Source of the DNA: CAYGZM01 sp964354365 | Lineage (GTDB): Bacteria > Planctomycetota > Phycisphaerae > Sedimentisphaerales > Anaerobacaceae | Assembly: GCA_964354365.1 (NCBI GenBank) | Contig: CAYGZM010000018.1 | Span: 1 to 39,792 of the forward strand | Direction of reading: 5' to 3' | DNA length: 39,792 nt | Part shown: positions 22,492 to 30,146 of the stretch, piece after piece | Layout of the letters: each line of letters opens with the position of its first letter | Position numbering within the stretch: position 1 is the stretch's first letter | Made by a program: the position numbers and the translations under genes | The notes under the pieces: model-generated | What the model was told of the DNA's origin: nothing | The model's database searches: none | Seen by the model: the letters and a program-made list of their open reading frames with translations, nothing else

Positions 22492-23676
22492 TCAGACAGT
22501 CGTCTTGGGGATAAAAATCTCTGATACCGAGCGCATGGCAAAACTGTCGGTCATCCCGGCAATGAAGTCCAGAACAATCAGCTCGCTCTGCGCATCAGGA
22601 CCATACACGTCTTTCATGTCCTTTTTGACAAAATCCCGAAAAACTTTATAGACCACAGGAATGGAGTTTTCCCTCTCCGGATTAATGTACTGGTCCGACT
22701 GAAATCGCCCGGCGGTCTCCAATTCTTCCATGAGATCATCAAAGAGATACGCTATTGTCTTACCAGCCTGCCTCTTATACCCCTCGGCTTCCCGGCTGTG
22801 ATAGATGTGCTTATTGTTGAACTTTATCAGTTCGTGAAGCAGGGCGCCCAGGTCCGAGGAGATAGCCACGTAGTCTTTGCCAACGCTGTTCTTGACCATA
22901 CTTTCAACAAAAGTCCCTATGATCTTGCCGTTGGTAGTTCCCAATCTCTCGCGGAACTTTTCAGGCACATCGTCCGACCGAATGATCCTTGCCTCAATCG
23001 CATCCTCTATGTCCTTTCCAGCGTAAACGATTTTGTCAATGAGCCGGACGACACATCCTTCCAGGGTAGCAGGATTCCCCGCTTCCTCAGGCGTTTTGAT
23101 GTTCTCCAAGGTCTTGTCGCGGTTCCCAGGCTCAAGCTTGCAGGAGGTGAAATCTTCGCCACAGTGCGAAATTATGCCATCTCGCACTTCCCACGTCAGG
23201 TTAAGACCCGGCCTCTCTCTGTCCCTTTTAGCTATCCAGTCAACCACCCTTAGACCATAGACCTCATGAGAGAACTTGGGCATAACTTGCTTCAGTACGG
23301 GGCGCTTGTCAAAAATGTCAGTAAGAAACTCCTCCCCCTGGTGGCCAAATGGAGGGTGCCCAATGTCGTGAGCCAATCCTATTGCCTCAGCCAAATCCTC
23401 GTTCAACTTCAGACAGCGAGCTACAGTTCGGGCGGCTGACGCAACAAATCTCACATGATCCATTCTTGTGCTGACGTGGTCATTCTGTGGGAAGTAGAAA
23501 ACCTGAGCCTTGTGCCTGAGACGCCGGAAAGACTGCGAATAGATGATTCTGTGGACATCGCGCTGAAACTCCGTGCGAAACTGGTCAGGCCCCTGAGGCT
23601 CTCGCCGACCACGAGTAGTTATGGTTGCGTACTCACTTGGGAACAATTCTGCTTCGCATCTCTTGAGCTGTGACAT
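22492..23676 (-). CDS. dGTP triphosphohydrolase-like HD protein
   Basis: A 394-residue protein of the dGTPase family, which splits dNTPs into nucleoside and triphosphate. The HD motifs are VSTRMDHVRFV (His74), GLAHDIGHPPFGHQGEE (His103, Asp104) and VRLIDKIVYAGKD (last Asp). QRDVHRIIYSQSFRRLRHKAQ is the classic start of the fold. GGGAG precedes the ATG at 23676. The start lies inside the upstream deoxyribosyltransferase-like gene (58-base overlap), so the two are co-translated. It could serve nucleotide pool control or phage defence by dNTP depletion. Confidence 0.9.
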   Translation of the reverse strand: MSQLKRCEAELFPSEYATITTRGRREPQGPDQFRTEFQRDVHRIIYSQSFRRLRHKAQVFYFPQNDHVSTRMDHVRFVASAARTVARCLKLNEDLAEAIGLAHDIGHPPFGHQGEEFLTDIFDKRPVLKQVMPKFSHEVYGLRVVDWIAKRDRERPGLNLTWEVRDGIISHCGEDFTSCKLEPGNRDKTLENIKTPEEAGNPATLEGCVVRLIDKIVYAGKDIEDAIEARIIRSDDVPEKFRERLGTTNGKIIGTFVESMVKNSVGKDYVAISSDLGALLHELIKFNNKHIYHSREAEGYKRQAGKTIAYLFDDLMEELETAGRFQSDQYINPERENSIPVVYKVFRDFVKKDMKDVYGPDAQSELIVLDFIAGMTDSFAMRSVSEIFIPKTTV

Positions 23677-24290
23677 ATCCTCTCCCTGAAGAGATTGATA
23701 AGTAAGTCTGTAACATCGCCGGGCGACCTGCTGGACGCCAGGTAATCGCTAATCTCTTTTCCACTGCTTGTTGCAACATCAAAATGAGGCCCACGCATCA
23801 ATAGCGCATCGTCTGCCGCATCAGAAAACCTGCTCTCAAAAGCTATTGGGATGTCTTCATAAGCATCAACAAAAGAAAACTGTGAAAGCCCCAATACCAT
23901 AGGATTGCAGTTACCTTCTATCAACGACCTGCAATCGCTCCGAAAGATAACCACGGCCCTGTTGTGAGCCCACGCAATCCCCGCTTCCACCATAGCCCCT
24001 TCGTCAGGGACACGGCCATTCATGTTCAGCAACAACCCGTGGCTCTCCATAACCTGGAACACATCCAGAGAAAATATTGCCATATTGAGAATCTTCTGTG
24101 CATCTTGAGGCGCAACATTTTTCTCAAGAAGTCGCGGGAAGAGTCGGGCAAACTCCAGACCGTCTCTTTGCGGCAGGAAAACCGAATAACCTGCATCTTC
24201 GAGAACCGAAGCTATCTGCTCCATCTCTTCTCGTTCTTTGGGGTTGAACAAAGGGCCTGCACAGTAGATCTTGTACGAACGGCCGGCCAT
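23619..24290 (-). CDS. Nucleoside 2-deoxyribosyltransferase-like protein
   Basis: A 223-residue protein. KIYCAGPLFNPKEREEM opens the Rossmann-like nucleoside 2-deoxyribosyltransferase fold; GYSVFLPQRDG, LLLNMNGRVPDEGAMVEAGI and WAHNRAVVIFRSD complete it. Glu102 in the EGAMVEAG block sits where the nucleophilic Glu of the family lies; Asp97 or Glu98 may bind the sugar. Such enzymes swap or hydrolyse bases on deoxynucleosides or their monophosphates. GAGGAG precedes the ATG. It overlaps the dGTPase-like gene by 58 bases. The order fits a two-step attack on deoxynucleotides: dNTP to deoxynucleoside, then base removal. Confidence 0.85.
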   Translation of the reverse strand: MAGRSYKIYCAGPLFNPKEREEMEQIASVLEDAGYSVFLPQRDGLEFARLFPRLLEKNVAPQDAQKILNMAIFSLDVFQVMESHGLLLNMNGRVPDEGAMVEAGIAWAHNRAVVIFRSDCRSLIEGNCNPMVLGLSQFSFVDAYEDIPIAFESRFSDAADDALLMRGPHFDVATSSGKEISDYLASSRSPGDVTDLLINLFRERICHSSRDAKQNCSQVSTQP

Positions 24291-24741
24291 GATCGCTCCT
24301 CAATCAAGATATTAAAAAACCGTTTGCCACACTAACCGGATTACGAATAAACGACAAGCTATATGCTGTCAACAGAATTTTCGAGAAGATCCGTGACGGG
24401 TTATGTCCGCTTGGCGAGAATCAGATACGTAACGAACGGATGTTCGCAGGAGATGAAGACACTGCCGCACGACCTTGCCTGAAACCGCTTTCGAGACCAC
24501 AAAGGACGGCCGGGGAAAAAAACGGCTATCCGAAAACTGCAAAGACATCGCAAGACACTCTGTGGGGAGAATTCATCTTGACCCACTGGTCAGAATCACC
24601 ATAATAGGGGACTTAGATCGAGGCAGCATGCTTCTGCAGAATGCGTCCGCCTTCGCAGCCGCTACGGTGGAGTATGCACTGTGCAGTCAGGAAAATAAGA
24701 AACGGGTACAATCCAACGTTTGAACAGAGGAGTATTAACTC
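24291..24741. other. Intergenic region, no supported gene
   Basis: No ORF here is convincing. On the minus strand 24407-24490 reads with a stretch like FISCEHPFVTYLILAKR, reminiscent of the C-terminus of a SAM-dependent methyltransferase, but nothing upstream of it does. The ribosome site GAGGAG of the next gene lies near 24727. Confidence 0.4.
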
Positions 24742-26193
24742 ATGAATAGAGCTGATATAGGGCTGATTGGTTTGGCGGTGATGGGGGAGAACCTCATCCT
24801 CAATATGGAAAGCAAGGGCTTTACGGTGGCGTGCTTTAATCGCACCGTCTCGAAAGTCGATGACTTTATCAACGGTCGCGCAAAGGGCAAAAAAATCATC
24901 GGCTGTCACTCCATCGAGCAGCTCGTTGAGAGCATAGCCACACCCCGCAAGATTATGCTGATGGTCAAGGCGGGCCAGGCGGTTGACGACTTCATCGAAC
25001 TGCTGCTGCCTCATCTGGAGAATGGCGACATCATAATCGACGGCGGCAACTCGCACTTCCCCGACACTATCCGCCGCACCGCGCTGGTCGAGAGCAAAGG
25101 CAAGCTCTATATCGGCACCGGCGTCTCCGGCGGCGAGGAAGGGGCGCTGCTCGGACCATCTATTATGCCGGGTGGCTCACCGGCGGCCTGGCCGTATGTC
25201 AAGCCCATCTTCCAGAGAATCGCCGCAAAGACCAACGACGGCGAGGCCTGCTGCGACTGGGTCGGCGAGAACGGGGCCGGCCACTTTGTCAAAATGGTCC
25301 ACAACGGGATCGAGTACGGCGATATGCAGCTTATATGTGAAGCATACGACCTAATGAAAAAGCTTCTCGGTTATGATCCTGATCATATCCACAAGGTTTT
25401 TGCTGAGTGGAACAAAGGAGAGCTTGACAGTTATCTTATCGAGATTACTCGGGATATCATGGCTCACAAAGACGACGACGAAACTCCATTGATCGATAAA
25501 ATACTTGACACAGCAGGTCAAAAAGGCACTGGGAAATGGACTGGCATCAGTTCGTTGGAATTGGGTGTGCCCGTGACACTCATAACAGAAGCTGTCTACG
25601 CCCGATGTTTGTCTGCTCTTAAGGATGAAAGAGTTTCCGCTTCCAAGATACTCAAAGGCCCAAAGCCCGGCTTTGACGGGGATAAAGAGGCTTTCACTGA
25701 AAAGATTCGCAGAGCTCTGTTTGCTTCAAAAATCGTCTCTTATGTACAAGGATTCATGCTGCTACGTGAAGCGGCGAAAGAATTTGCGTGGAACCTCAAT
25801 TATGGAGGCATAGCGCTAATGTGGCGTGGCGGTTGTATTATACGAAGCGTCTTCTTGGGAAAAATAAGGGATGCCTTCGCCAAAGATATGGATCTCCACA
25901 ATCTACTTTTGGATGATTATTTCAGAAATGTAATATATAACTGCCAAGATTCTTTGAGGAGAGTTGTATCCACCGCTGTACTGAATGGAATACCGGTTCC
26001 AGTTTTTTCCACAGCGATATCCTTCTATGACGGCTACAGAAGCGATAGACTCCCAGCAAACCTTTTGCAGGCACAGAGGGATTATTTCGGAGCACATACG
26101 TACGAGCGGGTCGATAAACCCAGGGGGGAATTCTTTCACACCAACTGGACCGGCCACGGTGGTGAAACATCCGCTTCAACATACACCGTCTGA
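24742..26193 (+). CDS. gnd: 6-phosphogluconate dehydrogenase, decarboxylating
   Basis: Oxidises 6-phosphogluconate to ribulose 5-phosphate and CO2 in the pentose-phosphate pathway, NADP-linked in the long-chain type seen here. The 483-residue protein has GLAVMGENLILN, MLMVKAG, IIDGGNSHFPDT, GTGVSGGEEGALLGPSIMPG, the catalytic GAGHFVKMVHNGIEYGDMQ (Lys and Glu), and the terminal RSDRLPANLLQAQRDYFGAH, so it is complete. Composition changes sharply inside the gene: 65% G+C in the 60 bases from 25081, 40% from 25381, 37% from 25921, and 58% from 26101. This mosaic pattern suggests replacement of the middle by a foreign allele. Confidence 0.97.
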   Translation: MNRADIGLIGLAVMGENLILNMESKGFTVACFNRTVSKVDDFINGRAKGKKIIGCHSIEQLVESIATPRKIMLMVKAGQAVDDFIELLLPHLENGDIIIDGGNSHFPDTIRRTALVESKGKLYIGTGVSGGEEGALLGPSIMPGGSPAAWPYVKPIFQRIAAKTNDGEACCDWVGENGAGHFVKMVHNGIEYGDMQLICEAYDLMKKLLGYDPDHIHKVFAEWNKGELDSYLIEITRDIMAHKDDDETPLIDKILDTAGQKGTGKWTGISSLELGVPVTLITEAVYARCLSALKDERVSASKILKGPKPGFDGDKEAFTEKIRRALFASKIVSYVQGFMLLREAAKEFAWNLNYGGIALMWRGGCIIRSVFLGKIRDAFAKDMDLHNLLLDDYFRNVIYNCQDSLRRVVSTAVLNGIPVPVFSTAISFYDGYRSDRLPANLLQAQRDYFGAHTYERVDKPRGEFFHTNWTGHGGETSASTYTV

Positions 26194-26268
26194 CTGTCAC
26201 AAAATCAGCCATAGAGGTTGGAGTGTCATCTTCGCGTTGTCGAGGCCGAGGTTTTGATTCGCGCGGAA

Positions 26269-26970
26269 TCAGAGCAGTCTAAACATAGCGTAATATGCAG
26301 CGTACCCTATTGCAACACAGGCTGCGATGATAACAGCGAGCAGCAGGATGAGCACGAGAACGGCGATGGGGTCATCTTTCTGCAAACCTGCGATGAGCGA
26401 CCGGCCTAAAGACAGCCCCGGTTCGCTGCTTGTTCGGACCGTTTTTTGGGGCTTGGCCTTACGAGGCGGTTTCTGTTTGGCTTTGGGCCTGTCTGCAGCG
26501 GCCTCCTGCATTGCTGGGATGTCATCGGCGGTTGGCTCCTCTATTGCGAGGTCCGGTTCGACATCTTTTACGGCGGGCGTTTCATCCTCCTGTTCGAAGG
26601 CCCCGAAGTCGCCTATATCCAGATCGGGCGATTCGTCTTCAGTGCTTTCGGTCTCGGGCAATTCAAGCTCGGGCATTTCCATGTCGGCGTCTTCCGGCTC
26701 AAGCGCGTCGAGGTCCGGTGCCTGGGCTTGCTTGCGTGTCGGAGTGGTTGCGATGGGCCGAGGCGGCGGTGTTTCAGCCGGGAGGGCCTCCATCGCCGGC
26801 TCGATCTCTTCTTCCAGAGCGAGGGCCTGGAGCTCATCCAGCTTCAGGAGCAGGCTTGTGCCGTCACGGAACTCGCGGAGCCTGCCCTGCCTGACCAGCT
26901 CTTTGATCTGCTCTTCGGTCTTCTTGAGTATCTCGGCAGCTTCCTCTAAGGAACAGAACATACCGGCCAT
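26269..26970 (-). CDS. Helix-turn-helix protein with acidic linker and C-terminal membrane helix
   Basis: About 233 residues. Residues 1-50 are an excisionase/MerR-like domain (MFCSLEEAAEILKKTEEQIK, then GRLREFRDG). A long, acidic, Pro-rich linker of about 120 residues follows, then a basic patch (RPKAKQKPPRKAKPQKT) and one hydrophobic segment, AVLVLILLLAVIIAACVAIG, near the C-terminus. The layout suggests a tail-anchored inner-membrane protein whose HTH domain reaches the cytoplasm. It resembles HTH proteins typical of Planctomycetes, whose role is unknown. The ATG at 26970 is chosen because AGGAGG lies 8 bases upstream; the ATG at 26976 is only 2 bases from it. Confidence 0.75.
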   Translation of the reverse strand: MAGMFCSLEEAAEILKKTEEQIKELVRQGRLREFRDGTSLLLKLDELQALALEEEIEPAMEALPAETPPPRPIATTPTRKQAQAPDLDALEPEDADMEMPELELPETESTEDESPDLDIGDFGAFEQEDETPAVKDVEPDLAIEEPTADDIPAMQEAAADRPKAKQKPPRKAKPQKTVRTSSEPGLSLGRSLIAGLQKDDPIAVLVLILLLAVIIAACVAIGYAAYYAMFRLL

Positions 26971-27452
26971 AGTCATTTCCTCCTTTGAACCGACAATGCG
27001 GCTTACTATGTCTTCTCAGTTTTTAGCACCTACCATCAATATCATTATACCTTTACGGCTGCGCTGTGTCCACGAGTTTTGGGATATTGGCCGTTGTCAT
27101 CGCGGCAGCTTGTAAGCTCCTGCAAAACAAGGACATAAGATATGTGCCGGGCGAGCGGGCGGGTATCTGTGTGAGCGGATGGTTCATTCGCATCTCAACT
27201 TAGACGGCCCCGCGGCGAACCAAATAGGAATTGACAGTAATCGGCGGGGGTTGCTATATTGCACTGACGACAAATGGGCTTTTTGCCGGCGACCGACGGC
27301 GCGGCTGCGCCTGCCCGGCCCTAACGCAAGCGGCCCTTGGGGCAGGGGCTGCCCGAACGGTTGAAGAATCGTGAAGACAAGGAGAATGATTTTGACTGAA
27401 CGAGCGCGTGTAATGGGGGCGATTTGACCGGGAAGTTTCGAGGGGACAGACA
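26971..27452. other. Intergenic region with the leader of the sugar-catabolism cluster
   Basis: No gene. The left end holds the minus-strand ribosome site of the HTH-TM gene. The right half contains a promoter (27231-27260) and a GC-rich segment (27285-27360) with several stems, including GCGGCTGCGCCTGCC and GGGCAGGGGCTGCCC, that could form a structured 5' leader of about 185 bases for the ThuA gene. Confidence 0.5.
27231..27260 (+). promoter_or_regulatory. Sigma-70-type promoter of the sugar-catabolism cluster
   Basis: A perfect TTGACA at 27231-27236, an 18-base spacer and TATATT at 27255-27260. Transcription would start near 27267, about 185 bases before the ATG at 27453. Confidence 0.65.
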
Positions 27453-28247
27453 ATGAAATATTTAGTGCGTTTTATCATACTGTGTGCTTTGCTGGGCGGT
27501 TGCGGGCCTGCACATGAGGGCGACCATTCCGAGGACAGCTCAAAGAAGGCCCAGGTCAAAAAAGTGCTGATCGTTACAGGGATAGACCATCCGGCTCACA
27601 ACTGGCGTGAAACGGCGCCGGCTCTTGCGGATGTGCTGCGGGCGGACGTGCGGCTGAGGGTCAACGTGGTGGAGAACCCGGAATTTCTGGACTCGGCCGA
27701 GATTGAGGACTACGACGTTATCGTGCTGCACTTTATGAACTGGGAGAAGCCTGCACCGGGTGCAGTTGCGCGGGCTAATCTGCACGAGTTTGTGGGCCGG
27801 GGCAGGGGTTTGATGGTTGTGCATTTCGGCTGCGGCGCTTTCCAGGACTGGCCTGAGTTTCGGAATTTAGCCGGTCGGGTCTGGGACCCTAAGCTCAGGG
27901 CGCACGACCCTAAGGGGCCCTTCCGTGTGGATATTGTCAAGCGCGACCATCCAATCACGCGGGGGATAGAGCCGTTCGAGATCGACGATGAGCTGTACAC
28001 GTGCCTGGCGGGCGAGCGTCCCATCGAGCTTCTGGCGACAGCCCGCTCAAAGGTGGACGGGAAGGACTACCCGATGGCGTTTGCGTTCGATTACGGCAAA
28101 GGCAGGGTTTTCCACTGTGCATTAGGTCACGACGTGAAGGCTATTGAGAATCCCGGCGCCGGCGAGCTTTTCCGGCGGGGCTGTGCGTGGTCTGCGGGCT
28201 TAGCTGCGGTGGGGAAGGCGGCACAAGAATCGGCGGCCAGGAAATGA
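27453..28247 (+). CDS. ThuA-domain lipoprotein
   Basis: A 264-residue protein. The N-terminus MKYLVRFIILCALLGGC ends in a lipobox with Cys17, so it is probably a lipoprotein. The ThuA-like (glutamine-amidotransferase-fold) domain spans about residues 36-245: KVLIVTGIDHPAHNW, DVIVLHF, GLMVVHFGCGAFQDWPEF, HPITRGIEPFEIDDELYTCL and GRVFHCALGHD. ThuA proteins belong to trehalose/disaccharide use through 3-keto sugars. It is the first gene of a same-strand run with two isomerases and a DUF1080-ThuA fusion. Confidence 0.88.
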   Translation: MKYLVRFIILCALLGGCGPAHEGDHSEDSSKKAQVKKVLIVTGIDHPAHNWRETAPALADVLRADVRLRVNVVENPEFLDSAEIEDYDVIVLHFMNWEKPAPGAVARANLHEFVGRGRGLMVVHFGCGAFQDWPEFRNLAGRVWDPKLRAHDPKGPFRVDIVKRDHPITRGIEPFEIDDELYTCLAGERPIELLATARSKVDGKDYPMAFAFDYGKGRVFHCALGHDVKAIENPGAGELFRRGCAWSAGLAAVGKAAQESAARK

Positions 28248-28281
28248 ATACCTTTTACCTCGTCCCGGGGAAGTGCAAGTT

Positions 28282-29151
28282 ATGAAAATAGGATTTCATA
28301 CGGACGCGTTCAATTCGGTGTATTTTAGTTTTGAGAAGTGCCTGGAGTGGGCACAGAAGAACGACGTTCACTACATCGAGTGCGGGCTGATTGACGGCGT
28401 TAGCTGGATACACGGGTTAGGTTATCAGCCTCACGTGGCGCTTTATGAGGACCCGCTGCTGTTGCGGCGGGAGATGGACGGCTACGGCGTGCGGTTCTCG
28501 CAGGTCGATGCGGCGTACCCGCTGTCGGGCAAAGATGGTCCCCTGCGCGGGGCGCCTTACGTGATGAAGGCGATCCAGTGGGCGCACCTGATTGGCTGCA
28601 ATTGTGTCGATACGACCGACGGGATGGACCAGCCCAAAGGCCTCACGGACACCGAGGCAATGGACCTGATGAAATTCAGCTACGAGCAGATTATCGAGGT
28701 CGCCGAGGCGCACAAAATAACGGTGAACATCGAGCCGCACGGGTACTTCACGACGAAGCCGGACATGATGGCCAAGATGCTGGATTTCTGCGACAGCCGG
28801 CATCTGCGGATGAACATGGATACGGGCAATACATTTATCGCGGGCCAGGAGCCTGTGGCGTTCCTCAAACGGTTCATCGACCGGGTCAGCCACGTTCACA
28901 TCAAGGACGTGTCCGAGTCGCTGGCTGCTTCGGTGCGCGGCGGGCAGACCGGGATTGCGGTGAGCCACTGTGCAATTGGCGGGGGCGTCAACGCGGGGAA
29001 TATTCGCAAGTGTCTGGAAATGTTGCGCGATCACGGCTATGATGGCGTGTTGAGTATGGAATGTGAAGGCCAGGGCGGACCCATGATAGAGCAATCGCTC
29101 AAATGGATGCGAGATACGCTGGCTGAGCTGAAAATACCGGTTGAGAAATAA
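28282..29151 (+). CDS. Sugar phosphate isomerase/epimerase-like TIM barrel
   Basis: A 289-residue cytosolic protein of the AP-endonuclease-2-like TIM-barrel family (PF01261). Putative metal ligands lie in VNIEPHGYF, NMDTGN, SHVHIKDVSE and LSMECEGQGG (Glu, Asp, His, Glu), in the order seen in xylose-isomerase-like epimerases. The ATG at 28282 is preferred over an in-frame GTG at 28273 because GGGGAA lies at proper distance. It follows the ThuA gene by 34 bases and precedes a second isomerase by 12. It probably isomerises or epimerises a (keto-)sugar released outside; the substrate is unknown. Confidence 0.88.
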   Translation: MKIGFHTDAFNSVYFSFEKCLEWAQKNDVHYIECGLIDGVSWIHGLGYQPHVALYEDPLLLRREMDGYGVRFSQVDAAYPLSGKDGPLRGAPYVMKAIQWAHLIGCNCVDTTDGMDQPKGLTDTEAMDLMKFSYEQIIEVAEAHKITVNIEPHGYFTTKPDMMAKMLDFCDSRHLRMNMDTGNTFIAGQEPVAFLKRFIDRVSHVHIKDVSESLAASVRGGQTGIAVSHCAIGGGVNAGNIRKCLEMLRDHGYDGVLSMECEGQGGPMIEQSLKWMRDTLAELKIPVEK

Positions 29152-29163
29152 GGAGAAAGTGTA

Positions 29164-30015
29164 ATGAAAGTCGGATTCAATATGTTGTTGTGGACGACGC
29201 ACGTGACCGAAGATGATTTTGCGATGCTTGGGACACTCAAGAAGGTCGGTTTTGACGGCGTCGAGATACCTATCTTCGGGGGCGAAATCGCACACTTCAA
29301 GAAGATAGGCAAGGCGCTGAAAGATAACGGGCTGGGGTGCACGTCGGTGACGGTTATCCCGGACGAGGAGCACAATCCGATCAGTGCCGATGCGAAGCAC
29401 CGCAAAGGGGCGGTGGATTATCTCAAGTGGGCGATAGACTGCTCCTCGGCGTTGGGGTCGGATATTCTTTGCGGGCCGTTCTATCAGCCGTTGGGCGTTT
29501 TTACTGGCGTCGGTCCCACCGAAGAAGAGAAGAAGCGCGCGGCCGAGGTGCACAAGAAGGCGGCGGACGCTGCCGCCGCCGGCAAGGTCGCTCTGGCGGT
29601 TGAGTTCCTGAATCGCTTTGAGTGCTATTTCCTCAATACGATGGCCGACGCGGCTGCTTACGTTAAGCGCGTGAATCATCCGAACTTTGGCGTGCTGTAC
29701 GATACTTTTCACGCGAACATCGAGGAGCAGGACCCGGTCGGCGCGATAAGCAAGCACATCGGCGCGATCAAGCATATTCACATCAGCGAGAACGACCGCG
29801 GGACGCCCGGCAAGGGGCACATCGACTGGGCAGGCACGTTCAAGGCCATTCGGTCGGGCGGGTATGACAAGTGGCTGGTGATAGAGGCTTTCGGGCGGGC
29901 GCTGCCGGATTTGGCGGCGGCGACGCGGGTGTGGCGGGATTTCTTCCCCAGCCGGGAGTCGGTTTATACCGAAGGCGTGAAGTTCGTCAGGAAGCAGTGG
30001 GATAAAAGTGCATAA
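29164..30015 (+). CDS. Tagatose 3-epimerase/hydroxypyruvate isomerase-like TIM barrel
   Basis: A 283-residue TIM barrel. The four metal ligands of the D-tagatose 3-epimerase family are visible: Glu147 (AVEFLNRFE), Asp180 (YDTFHANIEE), His206 (HIHISENDRG) and Glu241 (VIEAFG). HISENDRGTPGKGHIDW is a strong family signature. The enzyme should epimerise a ketose or isomerise a short hydroxy-carbonyl. It is distinct from the preceding isomerase (no close repeat), so the two probably act in sequence. The 12-base spacing indicates cotranscription. The start has GGAGAAAGTGTAATG. Confidence 0.9.
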   Translation: MKVGFNMLLWTTHVTEDDFAMLGTLKKVGFDGVEIPIFGGEIAHFKKIGKALKDNGLGCTSVTVIPDEEHNPISADAKHRKGAVDYLKWAIDCSSALGSDILCGPFYQPLGVFTGVGPTEEEKKRAAEVHKKAADAAAAGKVALAVEFLNRFECYFLNTMADAAAYVKRVNHPNFGVLYDTFHANIEEQDPVGAISKHIGAIKHIHISENDRGTPGKGHIDWAGTFKAIRSGGYDKWLVIEAFGRALPDLAAATRVWRDFFPSRESVYTEGVKFVRKQWDKSA

Positions 30016-30020
30016 AGTTT

Positions 30021-30127
30021 AGAGTGACTAAAGTGCCTAAAGTTAGGAGTGACTAAAGTTGTGGATAAGCTCACTTTATTTCACTTTAGCTCACTTTAGC
30101 TCACTTTAGCTCACTATAACTCACTTA
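30021..30127. repeat. Inverted array of short TCACTTTAGC-type repeats
   Basis: Left arm (30021-30060): GAGTGACTAAAG-type units. Right arm (30069-30127): five TCACTTTAGC-like units in tandem. The arms are complementary, so the transcript can form a long imperfect hairpin between the isomerase and the DUF1080 gene. It might attenuate or stabilise the operon mRNA, or be a dispersed minisatellite. Confidence 0.75.
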
Positions 30128-30146
30128 TTATGAAGGATGAATAATT

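Noticed and set aside
24401..24586. Minus-strand 61-codon frame ending in a methyltransferase-like tail
   Set aside because: Only the last 20-25 residues look protein-like. There is no start signal or upstream domain. At most it is a fragment too short to support.
28417..29820. Minus-strand open frame of 467 codons opposite the two isomerase genes
   Set aside because: It is antisense to two genes with clear TIM-barrel motifs. Long antisense frames are expected in GC-rich codons. The translation is Arg/His/Val-rich without any recognisable family.
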